DNA from: Paracoccus denitrificans
Lineage (GTDB): Bacteria; Pseudomonadota; Alphaproteobacteria; Rhodobacterales; Rhodobacteraceae
Assembly (NCBI GenBank): GCA_005768755.1
Contig: VAFL01000009.1
Coordinates: 62,001-126,000, forward strand
Direction of reading: 5' to 3'
Length of the DNA stretch: 64,000 nucleotides
Part shown: positions 35,601-43,497 of the stretch, piece by piece
How positions within the stretch are numbered: position 1 is the stretch's first letter
Layout: each line of letters starts with the position of its first letter
Made by a program: the position numbers and the translations under genes
The notes under the pieces: generated by a model
The model's input: only the letters and a program-made list of their open reading frames with translations
What the model was told of the DNA's origin: nothing
Databases searched by the model: none

Positions 35601-36564
35601 CACCTTCCCGACGCCTTGCGAGCGTGTGAAAGACAGGACCGTCAACAGCCTTGATCGGCCATGCGTATTCGTGCCCGCGCATCCCGACAGCCTTCTTGCG
35701 AATATCCGCGATGGCGATGTCGATGGTGTCATTCTGCAAGCTACGTGCATATCCACAAGCCTGCTGCCTGCGCTTGTGGATGCATTGGCGTCAGCCGGGG
35801 TCCCCCATATGCTTGATCTGGACGATGCCGAACGCATTCCGGTGCTGGAACCGTTGATCAGGTCGGCCGCTCTCGTGACCGTCCCGTCTGATCGGCTGCG
35901 TGCGCTGCTGGCTGATCTCAGCCCCAATGTCGCCGTGCTGCCCGACCGGCTGAGCGAACGCATGTGGCGCGGTCAGTTGCCAGTGCGCAATGCCGACGGT
36001 CGAATCCACGCGTTGTTTTGGGATGCCGGTCACAGGCAGGGTTTCGACCTTGTGGCGCCTGCCCTTGCTGCCGTCGCGAGGGCCGAGCCGGCTTTTCGGG
36101 TGTCGGTCATCGGCGCAAGCGCAGACAAACTGCCTGACTGGGCCGACGCGGTTCCTGTCCCCCCTGATTTGCGTTGCGACGCAGATGTGGCGGCCTGGAT
36201 GAAGAACCTGTCTGCCGATGTCGATTTCGCACTGATACCGCCATTTGACGCGGCCGCCCGGCAATCCGCCGCGGATCGGATTATTCTGGCCGCGAACGCA
36301 CTTGGCCTTGCTGTTCTTGCTGCGGACCAGACCATTGCAGGCAAGCTGCCGCATGTCAGGCTGGTTGCTGCCACGGCTGAGGACTGGCAGGCGCAGTTGC
36401 TGCAGATGATCGCAGATATTCGTGCAGGCAAGATTGATCGCGGCGATATCCGCGCAGACACGCTTGCGGAATTCGGTCTGCAATCGACCTTGCCGGCCTT
36501 CGATGAGATGCTGGTCGCACTGGCCGGCCATACCACGATCCCGCGCGTCACAAGGCAAAGCTGA
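32689..36564 (+). CDS. Giant multi-domain glycosyltransferase (GT2 + GT4)
   Basis: 1291 residues from a GTG at 32689 with AAAGG about ten bases upstream. Two N-terminal beta-sandwich repeats (about 35-110 and 155-245; 'GVIEGWVKDPSSPTPLVIDI' and 'LIRGWAVDPRNKARLFDIDI') match those in the glycosyltransferase at 350-3589. A GT2 domain begins at 269 ('VAVIVPIYNAADD', 'LLVDDAST', 'LLNSDARVTPGW'). A GT4 domain from about 600 has 'RILLPGNISAAKGRDIV' (near 774) and 'TYCHTLTELWSAGLPAF' (near 857). The last 300 residues look like another, decayed GT-B unit. It may add more than one sugar to the same chain. It is the first gene of a four-gene operon. Confidence 0.85.
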   Translation: MVAPLSQLRNSISKLRKLAPGSGRRTSTQPGSIDRVQQGVIEGWVKDPSSPTPLVIDILLDGQPIATGLTADIYRQDVEEAGHGDGRFGFSCRLPGRPPGEGSRVEVRLSANQKPLLDTVITKPGAGPGNGAGTTGSTLAARIAKVGRKFAGAENALEGKLEAVSGELIRGWAVDPRNKARLFDIDILLDNLFLMQIRNDVDRPDLKQIGKSAGRGGFRLEPFLNVLEPGGHVIAAILPDGSRLTGSFQSTPDKARVSLSSGVHQIDPSEVAVIVPIYNAADDLNICLQRLAAHTPAAMEILLVDDASTDPRIADLLSRAAMAPNIRVLRNDSNLGFTRTVNRGLDEIGTKHAILLNSDARVTPGWARGMLRAASSRPRVATVTAMSDRAGAFSAPDIGNENALPAGVDEVTYSRAFRRRSLALYPVVPTGNGFCMFVNRDCVNQIGPFDDKAFPRGYGEENDFCMRAGRVGWTHLVDDRTYVFHDRSKSFGEAKAGLMAAGQAVVNARYPEYAKAIRTFSTGPKIALARLRARQALLDCNDPKAGLPAILYVLATQIGGTPQTNMDLMREISDEMAPWLLHCDSRKMTLSRLDGEKLVTVRTHTLSEPVDALTHRSGEYDAVMRDWLATVDPEIVHIRHLAWHGLSLPALARAHGSRVVFSFHDFYTLCPTVKLLDENDIFCGGTCTATDGQCRAELWPTDDLPPIKDAWVHVWRERFADVLKDCDAYVTTSRSARKRIGEQLGLDMDRFFVIPHGRSFATMRPHRQQPRRGEPVRILLPGNISAAKGRDIVTALLDHDQDGHLEFHVLGAISDPDELKSYDKLFLHGTYQREEFESRVAEIDPHLGAVFSIWDETYCHTLTELWSAGLPAFTFDFPTVAGRVRESGAGWVVPHDDIAALYDRILSLSFDRDEQMRADQAVIGWQMGKGVGQTTQLMAAGYREVYRHAAGGRDRRPVIAVLTSPDAEPASTFPTPCERVKDRTVNSLDRPCVFVPAHPDSLLANIRDGDVDGVILQATCISTSLLPALVDALASAGVPHMLDLDDAERIPVLEPLIRSAALVTVPSDRLRALLADLSPNVAVLPDRLSERMWRGQLPVRNADGRIHALFWDAGHRQGFDLVAPALAAVARAEPAFRVSVIGASADKLPDWADAVPVPPDLRCDADVAAWMKNLSADVDFALIPPFDAAARQSAADRIILAANALGLAVLAADQTIAGKLPHVRLVAATAEDWQAQLLQMIADIRAGKIDRGDIRADTLAEFGLQSTLPAFDEMLVALAGHTTIPRVTRQS

Positions 36565-36568
36565 ATCC

Positions 36569-39061
36569 ATGTCCTTCTTCACCGATATCAAGAACAGCTA
36601 CCTTCAGTTTCGCGACAATCATTCCGGCATCATGCTGAGCGGTCCGAATGTGACGGACGCCTCTGGCGCGAAGATCCTTTGTATCGAGCGGCAGTCGATG
36701 ACCCCCCAACTGACCCGGTTCGACGGCTGGGCAGACGCGGATCGCGTGGTTATTTACGACAAGACCGGTCAAGAGGTCAGCTCAACCGTGCCGCATATAC
36801 CGCGCCCCGATGTGCAGCGACTGCTGGGCAAGCCGCATGACCGGCTGGGGTTCACGCTCAGCACCGTGCAGCCGCCCCGAAATCTGCGGATGGTGGTGGT
36901 CAAGGACGGGATCGAGATCGACATGGACCCTGCCGCGCAACCGCTGATTTCGCGCGTGACAAGCGAGCTGCGCCTGAACCGGCGTTATCTTCGGACATTG
37001 ACGGCGGCTGCGCCCGATATCTGGCGCTGGCTGCGCCATCGTGACCGCGACGCACGGCTGCGCGCGGGCCGGGTATTCCGCGCAGAGGGCGATGCCGCCC
37101 CGGTGCTGAGGCTGGATGCACTGACGGCAGACCCGTGGCCCGAAGTGGCGCAGAACCACATCACCATTGTCGTGCCGGTCTATCAGGGTCTTCACCTGAT
37201 CGATCCGGTCCTGACCCGCGTCAGGGACCATACCGACCTGCCATGGCATCTGATCGTGGTCGACGACGCCTCGCCCGATCCAGAGGTGCAGACCCGCCTG
37301 CGATCCTGGCAGCAGGAGCTGACCGAAGACCGAATGACCCTTATTGCTGCGCCGGAAAATCAGGGCTTCGTGGGTTCCGCAAATCTTGGACTGGCGGCGG
37401 CGGTGGCACGCGGGCACGATGTCGTGCTGCTGAATTCCGACGCACTGGTGCCGCATGGCTGGGCCAGCCGGCTGCTGCAGCCGATGCGCGCCATGCCGCG
37501 CGTGGCTTCGGTCACGCCCTTCTCGAACGATGCCGAAATCGCGAATGTCCCGAAGATGGGCACACCCGTCGCACTTGAACCCGGCGAGGCCGACACGATC
37601 GACCAGGCGGCCACGACCCTGCACCTGAGTTCTGCCGCGGCCGATGTGCCGACCGGCGTCGGCTTCTGCATGGCGATGAATATCGAGGCGTTGCGGGAAA
37701 ATCCCCAACTGGATACAGCGTTCGGCCGCGGCTATGGCGAGGAAGTCGACTGGTGCCAGAAAGCCGCCGCGCAGGGCTGGCGGAATTTGCTGACGGCTGG
37801 CCTGTTTGTCGAGCATCAGGGCGGACAGACCTTCGGTTCCGAGGCGAAGATGGCACTGATCCGCCAGAATGGCGCGATCATTTCGGAACGCTATCCACAA
37901 TTCGACGCCGAGGTGCAGGCCTTCATGGCGACTGACCCGCTGGCTGTGCAGCGCTTGTTGCTGGGCATCCGCTTTGCCACGGAACGGGCCGCAGGGCGGG
38001 GCCGCCGGTTGTCGGTCTTTCTTGGTCACGGCATGGGCGGCGGGGCAGAAATCTACCTGGCCCAACGGATCCAGGCAGAGGTCGAACAGACCGGCCATGC
38101 GGTCGTGCTGCGCGTCATGCCAGATGCAAGCTGGCAGTTGGAACTGCATTCGCCCGCCGGAATTACATGCGGGACGACTCGCGACATAAGCGATCTGCTG
38201 CCGATCTTCGGAAACCCGCACGGGCTGGATATCATTTATTCCTGCGGCGTTGGCGCGCCACGACCGCTGGATATTCCGAAGGCGCTTCTTGCCCTCGCCA
38301 GCTACCCGGACATGCGACTTGAGGTCACATTCAACGATTATTTCCCGATCAGCCCGTCCTACACGCTGCTGGACAGCACAGGTGCCTTCACCATGCCGCC
38401 AGCGCAGACCGATCCCGCGCATCGGTTCGTCGGACCGGACGGTCACACGATCGGATTGGCCGATTGGCAGAAGGGCTGGGGGCAGTTGATGGAGCGTGCC
38501 GATCAGCTGACCGTCTTCTCGAAAAGTTCGGCCGAAATCGTGGGCGCCACCTGGCCCCGGCTTGTCAACCGGATCGCGTTGCGGCCGCATAAACTGCCCG
38601 AACCGGTGCCGGCCATGCCTGCGACACGGGACGACGGGCCGGTCATCGGTGTGCTGGGCAATATCAGCCGCGCGAAAGGGGCCGAGGTCCTGTCGCGTCT
38701 GTCAGCGGAACTGGCAAGGACCGGGGCAGGAAAAATTGTCCTGATCGGCAATATCGAACCCGGCTTCAAGCTGGAGCGTCCGTCGCTTTCCACTGGCAGT
38801 TATCAGGTCAGCCAACTTCCGCAGCTTGTGGCACGGCACGGTATAACACGCTGGTATTTCCCCTCGATCTGGCCTGAAACCTTTTCCTATGTCGTCCACG
38901 AAATGATCGCCACCGGCCTGCCGGTGTGGAGTTTCGACATCGGCGCCCAACGCGATGCCGTTGCGAATGCGCTTCAAGCCGGGCAAAAGGGGGGTGTGTT
39001 GCCGCTTGAGGGTGGAAATTACGACGTGCAGGCCATCGTAAAGACCATTACAGCCGCCTGA
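36569..39061 (+). CDS. Two-domain glycosyltransferase (GT2 + GT4)
   Basis: 830 residues from the ATG at 36569, four bases after the previous stop; the longer open frame begins inside that gene. Residues 1-190 match nothing I know. The GT2 domain starts near 195 ('ITIVVPVYQGLHLIDP', 'IVVDDASPDPEVQ', 'VLLNSDALVPHGW'). The GT4 domain starts near 484 ('VFLGHGMGGGAEIYLAQRI'), has 'VIGVLGNISRAKGAEVLS' near 689, and the donor site is in 'WPETFSYVVHEMIATGLPVW'. It is close in plan to the gene before it, probably by old duplication, and likely acts on the same glycan. Confidence 0.85.
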   Translation: MSFFTDIKNSYLQFRDNHSGIMLSGPNVTDASGAKILCIERQSMTPQLTRFDGWADADRVVIYDKTGQEVSSTVPHIPRPDVQRLLGKPHDRLGFTLSTVQPPRNLRMVVVKDGIEIDMDPAAQPLISRVTSELRLNRRYLRTLTAAAPDIWRWLRHRDRDARLRAGRVFRAEGDAAPVLRLDALTADPWPEVAQNHITIVVPVYQGLHLIDPVLTRVRDHTDLPWHLIVVDDASPDPEVQTRLRSWQQELTEDRMTLIAAPENQGFVGSANLGLAAAVARGHDVVLLNSDALVPHGWASRLLQPMRAMPRVASVTPFSNDAEIANVPKMGTPVALEPGEADTIDQAATTLHLSSAAADVPTGVGFCMAMNIEALRENPQLDTAFGRGYGEEVDWCQKAAAQGWRNLLTAGLFVEHQGGQTFGSEAKMALIRQNGAIISERYPQFDAEVQAFMATDPLAVQRLLLGIRFATERAAGRGRRLSVFLGHGMGGGAEIYLAQRIQAEVEQTGHAVVLRVMPDASWQLELHSPAGITCGTTRDISDLLPIFGNPHGLDIIYSCGVGAPRPLDIPKALLALASYPDMRLEVTFNDYFPISPSYTLLDSTGAFTMPPAQTDPAHRFVGPDGHTIGLADWQKGWGQLMERADQLTVFSKSSAEIVGATWPRLVNRIALRPHKLPEPVPAMPATRDDGPVIGVLGNISRAKGAEVLSRLSAELARTGAGKIVLIGNIEPGFKLERPSLSTGSYQVSQLPQLVARHGITRWYFPSIWPETFSYVVHEMIATGLPVWSFDIGAQRDAVANALQAGQKGGVLPLEGGNYDVQAIVKTITAA

Positions 39062-39087
39062 GGCGTTGTCGATCACTTGCGGAATGA

Positions 39088-39945
39088 ATGATGTCCAATC
39101 GGTTCAAGAACTATATCTCCACGCGATTTCCGGGAAAGGTCCGATCCCCGGCGGAAGCGACCGCAAAGGGTGCGGGCGCCTTCACGGATGCACATGAAAC
39201 ACGGCTCATCCAGCATTTCGAGGGGCGCGTCGCATTCGATGGCAGCGCGCCGGTTCTTCCCTACGGTCTGGTGATCCTTGCGTTCACGAACCGCTCCGGC
39301 TCGAACATGTTGGCGGATTATCTGCGTCAGACCCGAAAGGTGACCGGGCTGGGCGAATATCTGAACCATGTCACGACCATAAAGCAGACAACCGAGAAAA
39401 AGATCGACAGCTTCCCGGACTATGTCGCGCATCTGGCTGGTTCGCTGACGCGCGACAACCAGCAATTCGGGGTCAAGGCCTCGGCCGAGCAGTTGCGCTT
39501 CCTGAAGCGCTGGCGGATCACGGACATGTTCCAGAAGGTCAGCGTGGTCCATGTTCACCGGGACGACCTGCTGGCGCAGGCAGTATCGCTGTGGATCGCG
39601 GTGCAGACCGGGCAGTGGACCAGTCTGCAGAAACGCCACAGCGATGATGTATCTGTCGACCTCGACGCCATCACAGCGATCACCCGCGATATCACCACCG
39701 AAGACGGACTGATCCGCCAGTTCTGCGGCTTCGAAGGGCTGAACTACGTTTCGCTGAGCTATGAGGAGGTCATCGCCGATGTCAGCGCTGCCGTGAAACG
39801 GGTTGGCGCGAGCGTTGGATTTGACGCATCGAAGGTCAAATTCAAGGCACCACGGATCGGCAAGCAGGCCAGCGACCTGAACGAACAGATCCTGACGCAG
39901 CTTCGTCAACATCTTCGGCAGTGGCCGGATGGCGACGCAGGCTAG
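39088..39945 (+). CDS. Stf0-type sulfotransferase
   Basis: 285 residues (ATG at 39088 or 39091). The 5'-phosphosulfate loop is 'FTNRSGSNMLADYL', and the 3'-phosphate contact region is 'VSVVHVHRDDLLAQAVSLWIA'; both fit the Stf0/trehalose-2-sulfotransferase group. It would move sulfate from PAPS to a hydroxyl group, here probably on a sugar of the surface glycan made by the adjacent glycosyltransferases. Sulfation together with pyruvylation in the first island suggests an acidic polysaccharide. It lies 26 nt after the preceding gene, with the epimerase following. Confidence 0.78.
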   Translation: MMSNRFKNYISTRFPGKVRSPAEATAKGAGAFTDAHETRLIQHFEGRVAFDGSAPVLPYGLVILAFTNRSGSNMLADYLRQTRKVTGLGEYLNHVTTIKQTTEKKIDSFPDYVAHLAGSLTRDNQQFGVKASAEQLRFLKRWRITDMFQKVSVVHVHRDDLLAQAVSLWIAVQTGQWTSLQKRHSDDVSVDLDAITAITRDITTEDGLIRQFCGFEGLNYVSLSYEEVIADVSAAVKRVGASVGFDASKVKFKAPRIGKQASDLNEQILTQLRQHLRQWPDGDAG

Positions 39946-40007
39946 GACGCCTGCGCATGCTGAGGGATCGTATCAGACACAGTGATCAAAACGGACCGGA
40001 TCGTCCC

Positions 40008-41150
40008 ATGAAGGTTCTGACGGTCTTCGGCACCAGGCCCGAAGCGATCAAGATGGCACCGGTGGCGAAGGCGGTCGCCGCCGATCCGCGTTTTGAAGGC
40101 CGTGTCTGCGTGACGGGTCAGCACCGCCAGATGCTGGATCAGGTGACGGCCCTGTTTGGCCTGACGCCTGATTACGATCTGGATGTGATGCAGGCGGGTC
40201 AGGATCTCTACGGGGTCACTGCCGCGATCCTTACAGGGATGAAGCCGGTTCTGGAAGCAGAGCGTCCTGACATCGTGCTGGTCCACGGCGACACCGCCAC
40301 GACGCTGACCGCCACGCTTGCCGCCTTTTACGCACAAGTTCCGGTCGGCCATGTCGAGGCAGGTCTGCGCACGGGCAACCTTTATGCGCCTTGGCCAGAG
40401 GAGGGGAACCGCCGTGTCACCGGCGCATTGGCGACGTTTCATTTCGCCCCGACCGAAACCGCGCGCCAGGCGCTGCTTCGTGAAGGCGTGCCGGATCAAC
40501 GGATCTTCGTCACCGGCAATACGGTGATCGACGCGCTGATGGAGGTGACAAACCGCTTCAAGACCCAGCCTGAACTGGCCCAGGGCATCGCCGGCGGCTT
40601 TGATTTCCTGAAACCCGAACGGCGCATGATACTGGTTACAGGTCATCGCCGCGAAAGCTTTGGCGGCGGTTTCGAACGGATCTGCGCCGCACTTGCCCGT
40701 ATCGCCGGGCGTTTCGGCGATGTCGACATTGTCTATCCCGTGCATATGAACCCGAATGTCCGCGGACCGGTCAATCGCCTTCTGGCAGATCATTCCAACA
40801 TCCATCTGATCGAGCCGCAGGATTATCTGCCCTTCGTCTGGCTGATGAACCGCTGCGACATGATCATCACCGATTCAGGTGGAATTCAGGAAGAAGCCCC
40901 CTCGCTTGGCAAGCCGGTTCTGGTCATGCGTGACACGACCGAACGTCCCGAGGCACTGGAAGCGGGCACCGTCAAGCTTGTCGGTACGGACAGTGATCGA
41001 ATCTTTGAAGCCGCCGCGCAACTGCTGACGGACAAGGCCGCCTATCAACGGATGAGCGTGGCCCACAATCCTTATGGTGACGGCAGGGCCACGGGGCGCA
41101 TTCTTTCGGCACTTGCCGAATTCTGGGCGCAGCGCGCGCCCCAGCACTGA
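40008..41150 (+). CDS. wecB: UDP-N-acetylglucosamine 2-epimerase (non-hydrolysing)
   Basis: 380 residues from the ATG at 40008, where the family N-terminus 'MKVLTVFGTRPEAIKMAPV' begins; the open frame starts earlier, at 39921, inside the sulfotransferase gene. Further family blocks are 'CVTGQHRQMLDQV', 'VLVHGDTATTLTATLAAF', 'HVEAGLRTGNLYAPWPEE', 'VTGHRRESFGGGF' and 'ITDSGGIQEEAPSLGKPVL'. It interconverts UDP-GlcNAc and UDP-ManNAc in the cytosol. The product ManNAc, or ManNAcA after oxidation, is probably a building block of the glycan made by this island. Confidence 0.95.
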   Translation: MKVLTVFGTRPEAIKMAPVAKAVAADPRFEGRVCVTGQHRQMLDQVTALFGLTPDYDLDVMQAGQDLYGVTAAILTGMKPVLEAERPDIVLVHGDTATTLTATLAAFYAQVPVGHVEAGLRTGNLYAPWPEEGNRRVTGALATFHFAPTETARQALLREGVPDQRIFVTGNTVIDALMEVTNRFKTQPELAQGIAGGFDFLKPERRMILVTGHRRESFGGGFERICAALARIAGRFGDVDIVYPVHMNPNVRGPVNRLLADHSNIHLIEPQDYLPFVWLMNRCDMIITDSGGIQEEAPSLGKPVLVMRDTTERPEALEAGTVKLVGTDSDRIFEAAAQLLTDKAAYQRMSVAHNPYGDGRATGRILSALAEFWAQRAPQH

Positions 41151-41181
41151 CAACCGACGCCGCCCCCCGCCTGGGCATGTA

Positions 41182-41493
41182 TCACTCTGCGGCCAGTTGT
41201 TGCGCGACGGTTTCAATTGCCGCCAGATATTCTGCACCGCCAGCCTCGCGGCCCTTGTCGAGGCTGTTCGCAAAGCCCTTGATCCGGTCATAGGATTCGG
41301 TGACCTGCTGGGCGCGAAGCGGCATCCGCTCGTTCAGTTCCAGAAACTGCTCGGCGGCGAGTGCCAGCAGCAGGTGGCCGGCGGCATCCTCGGGCGCGCC
41401 TGCGGCAGCACGGCGCAGGACCGACACCACCTCGTGATAGGCGTGAATGCTTTTGCCATTCGTTTCGATCTCACCGATTTTTTCACTGAACAT
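41182..41493 (-). CDS. Small orphan protein at end of the pyr/TRAP operon
   Basis: 103 residues from 41493 with an AAGGAG site seven bases upstream; codon use is normal for the window. The sequence is mostly helical and Ala/Glu/Leu-rich ('EVVSVLRRAAAGAPEDAAGHLLLALAAEQFLELN', here spanning about residues 20-53), with no signal peptide, cysteine or known motif. It begins 11 nt after the pyrE stop, so it is the last gene of the operon. I do not recognise it; a small accessory or regulatory protein is possible. Confidence 0.65.
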   Translation of the reverse strand: MFSEKIGEIETNGKSIHAYHEVVSVLRRAAAGAPEDAAGHLLLALAAEQFLELNERMPLRAQQVTESYDRIKGFANSLDKGREAGGAEYLAAIETVAQQLAAE

Positions 41494-41504
41494 CGCTGTC
41501 TCCT

Positions 41505-42200
41505 TCATCCTGTTCCGATACGGGTTGCACCGCCATGTTCGCCCGACCACTCCAGCGGAGCATGCAGAAACTGTTCCAGATCGGTCAGTTCAGCCTGCCC
41601 GAAAACGCCCATTTCGCGGGCAGCTTCCAGCACAGCCCACCAGTCGGCCAGCCAATGCAGGCGCAGCCCGTTCCGGGACAGGCTCGCCTGCGTGTCGGTA
41701 TAGATATTATAGAAAAACAGCACCACCGCATCATCGACGACGGCACCCGCACGACGCAACGCCTTGCAGAATTGCAACTTGCTTGCGCCGTCGGTGGTCA
41801 GATCCTCGATCAGCAGCACGCGCGCGCCGGGGTCCAGATCGCCCTCGATACTGGCCTGCGGACCAAGGCCACGTGGCGATTTTCGCACGAAAACCATAGG
41901 CAGCGACAGCTTCGCGGCAATCCAGGACGCGAAGGGAATGCCGGCACTTTCCCCGCCTGCGACCACGTCGAAACTTGCCCGCCCGATGTCGCGGTCGATG
42001 GTGGCCAGCAAAAAGTCCAGAAGCGTCCCACGCAAAGCGGGATAGCTGATGACGCGCTTGCAATCGACATAGACCGGGCTGGCAAGGCCAGAGGTGAACA
42101 TGAAGGGCCGGTCGGTCGCGAAGCGGATCGCGCCAAGTTCCAGCAACATCCGCGCGCTCATCCGCGCCATCAGCTTCTGATCTGGGAAATGCTGGGCCAT
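41505..42200 (-). CDS. pyrE: Orotate phosphoribosyltransferase
   Basis: 231 residues from the ATG at 42200; the longer frame lies inside the M20 hydrolase gene. The PRPP-binding motif is 'RVLLIEDLTTDGASKLQF', the flexible loop 'VFVRKSPRGLG', and 'GGESAGIPFASWIA' completes the fold. It joins orotate to PRPP to give orotidine 5'-monophosphate, the penultimate step to UMP. Placement after an amidohydrolase, pyrD, pyrK and a TRAP transporter links it to uptake of a pyrimidine precursor. It is not next to the other usual pyr genes. Whether it is the cell's only pyrE is unknown. Confidence 0.93.
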   Translation of the reverse strand: MAQHFPDQKLMARMSARMLLELGAIRFATDRPFMFTSGLASPVYVDCKRVISYPALRGTLLDFLLATIDRDIGRASFDVVAGGESAGIPFASWIAAKLSLPMVFVRKSPRGLGPQASIEGDLDPGARVLLIEDLTTDGASKLQFCKALRRAGAVVDDAVVLFFYNIYTDTQASLSRNGLRLHWLADWWAVLEAAREMGVFGQAELTDLEQFLHAPLEWSGEHGGATRIGTG

Positions 42201-42219
42201 GGCGTTCCTTACTCGGACC

Positions 42220-43497
42220 TTACTTTGACGTGTTCGACAGATATTGCAGCATGATCCGGGCGCCGACCACAAGATCATCGATCTCCATCGCCTCATCCGG
42301 GTTATGCGAGCCGTTGCGATTGCGCACGAACACCATGCCAGAGGGCACGCCCGCATTTGCAAAGACCGCCGCATCATGACCACCGCCCGATGGCATTGTC
42401 ATGGGTTCGACCCCTAGCGCGGACATGGCTGCCTGAAGCCCCGCGATAATGCGCTGATCCATCAGCGCGGGTGCCGTCTGAATGGCCGGACCGGTTGCGA
42501 AGCCAACCTTGCGACGCGCGGCGATATCGTCCATTTCGGTTGCCAGCAGGTCCTGCATTCCGCTGAGCGTCTGGCGGTCCTGGCTGCGGATATCAAGGCT
42601 GAACGTGACCTGATCGGGAATGCGCGACATGGCATGGCTGGCCGGATCGGTGCCGACCATCCCCGCTGTCACCACCAGATCGCCGCCGGTCTGCACGATG
42701 GTCGACCAGCTTTCGTCCAGCCGGTTCAGCAGGTCGGCCATGGCCATCACCGGATCACGACGATAGGCGCGCGGGACGGCCCCGGAATGCCCGGCCTCGC
42801 CCGACACGACAATATTGCGGAAGCGCAGGTTGCCCCGAATGCCGGACACGGCGGCCGCAGGCAGCCCCCGCTCGGCAAGAAGCGGGCCCTGTTCGATATG
42901 CAGTTCCAGATAACCGGCGATGCGGGACAAATCAGCAAGCGGCTGTTGGCCACTCAGCGCCGCACCCGGCACCCCCAGATCCGTCAGGTGATCGTGCAGA
43001 CTGCGCGCATCACCCTTGTGACAGGCCGCCGCCTCGTCCGCCGCAAGCGATCCGGTCAACACTTTCGATGCGATATAGCACGGCCCGAACCATGCGCTTT
43101 CCTCGGCCCGCATGGCGATGGCATGGACGGGCAGGGGCAGCACCAGCCCCTCGCGCACAGAGGCGCGCAGGCACATCATCGAGGCAACGACCCCGGCCAG
43201 CCCGTCGAAATTACCGCCCTGTGGAACGGAATCGACATGGCTGCCGGTCAGCACATAGCGCGGCGCGTCCTTCTGCCCGGGGAGCGCGTAGACCGAGTTC
43301 TGGCCTGCATCCCGCCACGCCTCCAGTCCGGCCTCGCGCGCGCAGTCGTCCAGATAATCCAGCACCCGCGTCTCAAGTTCTGACAGCGCAGGGCGGCTGA
43401 CGCCGGCAGTATCGGGCGACATTGCAGCGATCTGGTCGAACAGGCTGGCGGCCCAGGCCGCATCATCGGCATTGATCGCATTCCCCGGCAGGGTCAT
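42220..43497 (-). CDS. M20-family carbamoylase-like amidohydrolase
   Basis: 425 residues. Zinc ligands are seen in 'GSHVDSVPQGGNFDGLAGV' (His, Asp), 'RAEESAWFG' (Glu), 'LELHIEQGPLL' (His) and 'NRNGSHNPDEAM' (His). The central dimerisation domain contains 'VVSGEAGHSGAVPR'. This is the AllC/HyuC/beta-ureidopropionase group, which hydrolyses N-carbamoyl (ureido) compounds to amine, CO2 and NH3. Between pyrD and pyrE, N-carbamoyl-L-aspartate (ureidosuccinate) is the most natural substrate; that is an inference. Its start overlaps the pyrD stop by ATGA and pyrE begins 19 nt downstream. Confidence 0.82.
   Translation of the reverse strand: MTLPGNAINADDAAWAASLFDQIAAMSPDTAGVSRPALSELETRVLDYLDDCAREAGLEAWRDAGQNSVYALPGQKDAPRYVLTGSHVDSVPQGGNFDGLAGVVASMMCLRASVREGLVLPLPVHAIAMRAEESAWFGPCYIASKVLTGSLAADEAAACHKGDARSLHDHLTDLGVPGAALSGQQPLADLSRIAGYLELHIEQGPLLAERGLPAAAVSGIRGNLRFRNIVVSGEAGHSGAVPRAYRRDPVMAMADLLNRLDESWSTIVQTGGDLVVTAGMVGTDPASHAMSRIPDQVTFSLDIRSQDRQTLSGMQDLLATEMDDIAARRKVGFATGPAIQTAPALMDQRIIAGLQAAMSALGVEPMTMPSGGGHDAAVFANAGVPSGMVFVRNRNGSHNPDEAMEIDDLVVGARIMLQYLSNTSK

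Noticed and set aside
36782..38590. 602-codon minus-strand open frame
   Set aside because: Antisense to the two-domain glycosyltransferase, with no domain or start signal.
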